Of a stretch of DNA of 64,000 bases, positions 63,352 through 64,000 are shown piece after piece. Position 1 is the stretch's first letter, and every line of letters starts with the position of its first letter. The position numbers were made by a program, and so were the translations under genes. Below the pieces are notes generated by a model. It was given only the letters and a program-made list of their open reading frames with translations. It was not told the DNA's origin and ran no database searches. Location of the stretch: assembly GCA_946886565.1 (NCBI GenBank), contig CAMPIX010000012.1, positions 7,400 through 71,399 on the forward strand. Reading direction: 5' to 3'. Origin of the DNA: an uncultured Altererythrobacter sp. GTDB lineage: Bacteria > Pseudomonadota > Alphaproteobacteria > Sphingomonadales > Sphingomonadaceae.

Positions 63352-63477
63352 GATCCTCCCCCTTGGGGGGAGGTGGCAGCCCGAAGGGCTGACGGAGGGG
63401 TGTTTCCCTCTCGATAACGTTACACCCCTCCGTCAAGCGCCTGCGGCGCTTGCCACCTCCCCTTGCAGGGGAGGATC
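63352..63477. repeat. Long inverted repeat in nuo operon, family A copy 2
   Basis: Outer arms GATCCTCCCCCTTGGGGGG and CTTGCAGGGGAGGATC, inner arms GACGGAGGGGTG and CACCCCTCCGTC. It fills the nuoI-nuoJ gap and leaves GGGGAGG at the right edge, ten bases before the nuoJ ATG. Copy 1 lies at 13145-13272. Confidence 0.85.
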
Positions 63478-63483
63478 GAGCGT

Positions 63484-64000
63484 ATGATCCAGGTTCTCGC
63501 CTTCTACCTGTTCGCGTTGCTCGTGGTCGCCAGCGGCGTGTTCACGATCATGGCGCGCAACCCGGTGCACTCTGTGCTGTGGCTGATCCTCGCGTTCTTC
63601 AACGGCGCGGGGCTGATGGTGATCGTGGGCGCGGAGTTCATCGCTGCGCTGCTGGTGATCGTTTACGTCGGCGCGGTCGCGGTGCTGTTCTTGTTCGTGG
63701 TGATGATGCTCGACATTGACTTCGCCGAACTGCGCGCCGGGTTCATCAAGAACTTCCCGCTCGGCATCGCGATCGCGCTGGTGCTGCTGGCCGAGCTCGT
63801 GCTCGGGATCGGCGCCTATCGCGCCGGTGCGCTCGAGCTCGGCGTGCCCGACGGCAGCTCGGCGCCGATGATGGACCGGACCAACCTCGAGAGCCTCGGC
63901 GCGGTGCTCTACGGCAAGTACCTGTTCCTGTTCGAGACCGCGGGCCTCATCCTGCTCGTCGCGATGGTCGGCGCGATCGTGCTGACCCACCGCGAACGGC
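63484..64000 (+). CDS. nuoJ: NADH-quinone oxidoreductase subunit J (5' part)
   Basis: The first 172 residues of NuoJ, a complex I membrane subunit; the gene runs past the window end. Helices lie at about residues 3-20, 28-50 and 55-77, with the conserved NPVHSVLWLILAFFNGAG and the pi-bulge region IVYVGAVAVLFLFVVMML. A fourth hydrophobic block follows near 92-110 and another at the window edge. The ATG is the first codon after the family A repeat. Confidence 0.96.
   Translation, partial: MIQVLAFYLFALLVVASGVFTIMARNPVHSVLWLILAFFNGAGLMVIVGAEFIAALLVIVYVGAVAVLFLFVVMMLDIDFAELRAGFIKNFPLGIAIALVLLAELVLGIGAYRAGALELGVPDGSSAPMMDRTNLESLGAVLYGKYLFLFETAGLILLVAMVGAIVLTHRER

Noticed and set aside
53908..63477. 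Recurring repeats as a CRISPR-like array
   Set aside because: Copies are large palindromes of different families separated by whole genes; there are no regular short repeats with unique spacers and no cas genes.

Overview
The window is GC-rich, densely packed chromosomal DNA from an alphaproteobacterium. Several things point to Sphingomonadales, most likely the Erythrobacteraceae (this family placement is inference): the exosortase A (XrtA) exopolysaccharide locus, the rne / N-acetylmuramoyl-alanine amidase / penicillin-binding protein 1A order, NADH dehydrogenase subunits C and D as separate genes, and the sphingomonad-type palindromic repeats built on CGTTCGCCCTGAGCTTGTCG. No tRNA, rRNA, transposase or CRISPR array was seen.

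Layout. 0-7.5 kb: housekeeping genes (3' end of ETF-ubiquinone oxidoreductase, ispE, an N-formylglutamate amidohydrolase, ilvD, a small lipoprotein, NAD(P)H-hydrate repair enzyme, an RNA uracil-5 methyltransferase). 7.5-26.2 kb: a large XrtA locus in two divergent halves. The minus half carries two exosortase-associated hydrolases, an acyl carrier protein and an acetyltransferase. The plus half carries an acyl-CoA ligase, a PLP decarboxylase, polysaccharide export protein, chain-length protein, tyrosine kinase, outer-membrane barrel, ATPase, deacetylase, FemAB-like protein, glycosyltransferase, exosortase A fused to EpsI, and an amidotransferase. 26.3-27.3 kb: a gene that strongly resembles RpfF, the synthase of DSF-type fatty-acid signals, directly after the XrtA locus. 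27.7-31.6 kb (minus): pirin, zapE, a thioesterase, a lone sdhB and a membrane protein. 31.7-36.9 kb: a compact surface-polymer locus with a HAD phosphatase, two CDP-glycerol glycerophosphotransferase-like paralogues, a Wzx-like flippase and a nucleotidyltransferase. 37-47.5 kb: rne, amidase, PBP1A, peroxiredoxin, prfB, a lipoprotein methyltransferase and a flavin oxidoreductase. 47.9-52.8 kb: metabolic genes (2-hydroxyacid dehydrogenase, thiolase, aldehyde dehydrogenase) with two small exported proteins. 53-64 kb: respiratory complex I genes nuoA to nuoJ, cut by the window end.

Four families of large palindromic repeats are scattered through the window. Five copies lie inside the nuo operon (B-C, C-D, E-F, G-H and I-J gaps). 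In three of these the right arm of the repeat sits exactly where the Shine-Dalgarno sequence of the next nuo gene must be. Three non-nuo small genes are also interleaved in that operon.

Functionally, the XrtA locus should make and export a polysaccharide and process PEP-CTERM proteins. No PEP-CTERM substrate and no PrsK/PrsR/PrsT regulator or TPR protein is seen in the window. The neighbouring DSF-synthase-like gene and the glycerophosphotransferase/flippase locus make 7.5-37 kb a cell-surface and possibly cell-signalling region. The most interesting leads are that RpfF-like gene, the repeat-invaded nuo operon, a possible CTG start in the XrtA locus, and the paired glycerophosphotransferases.
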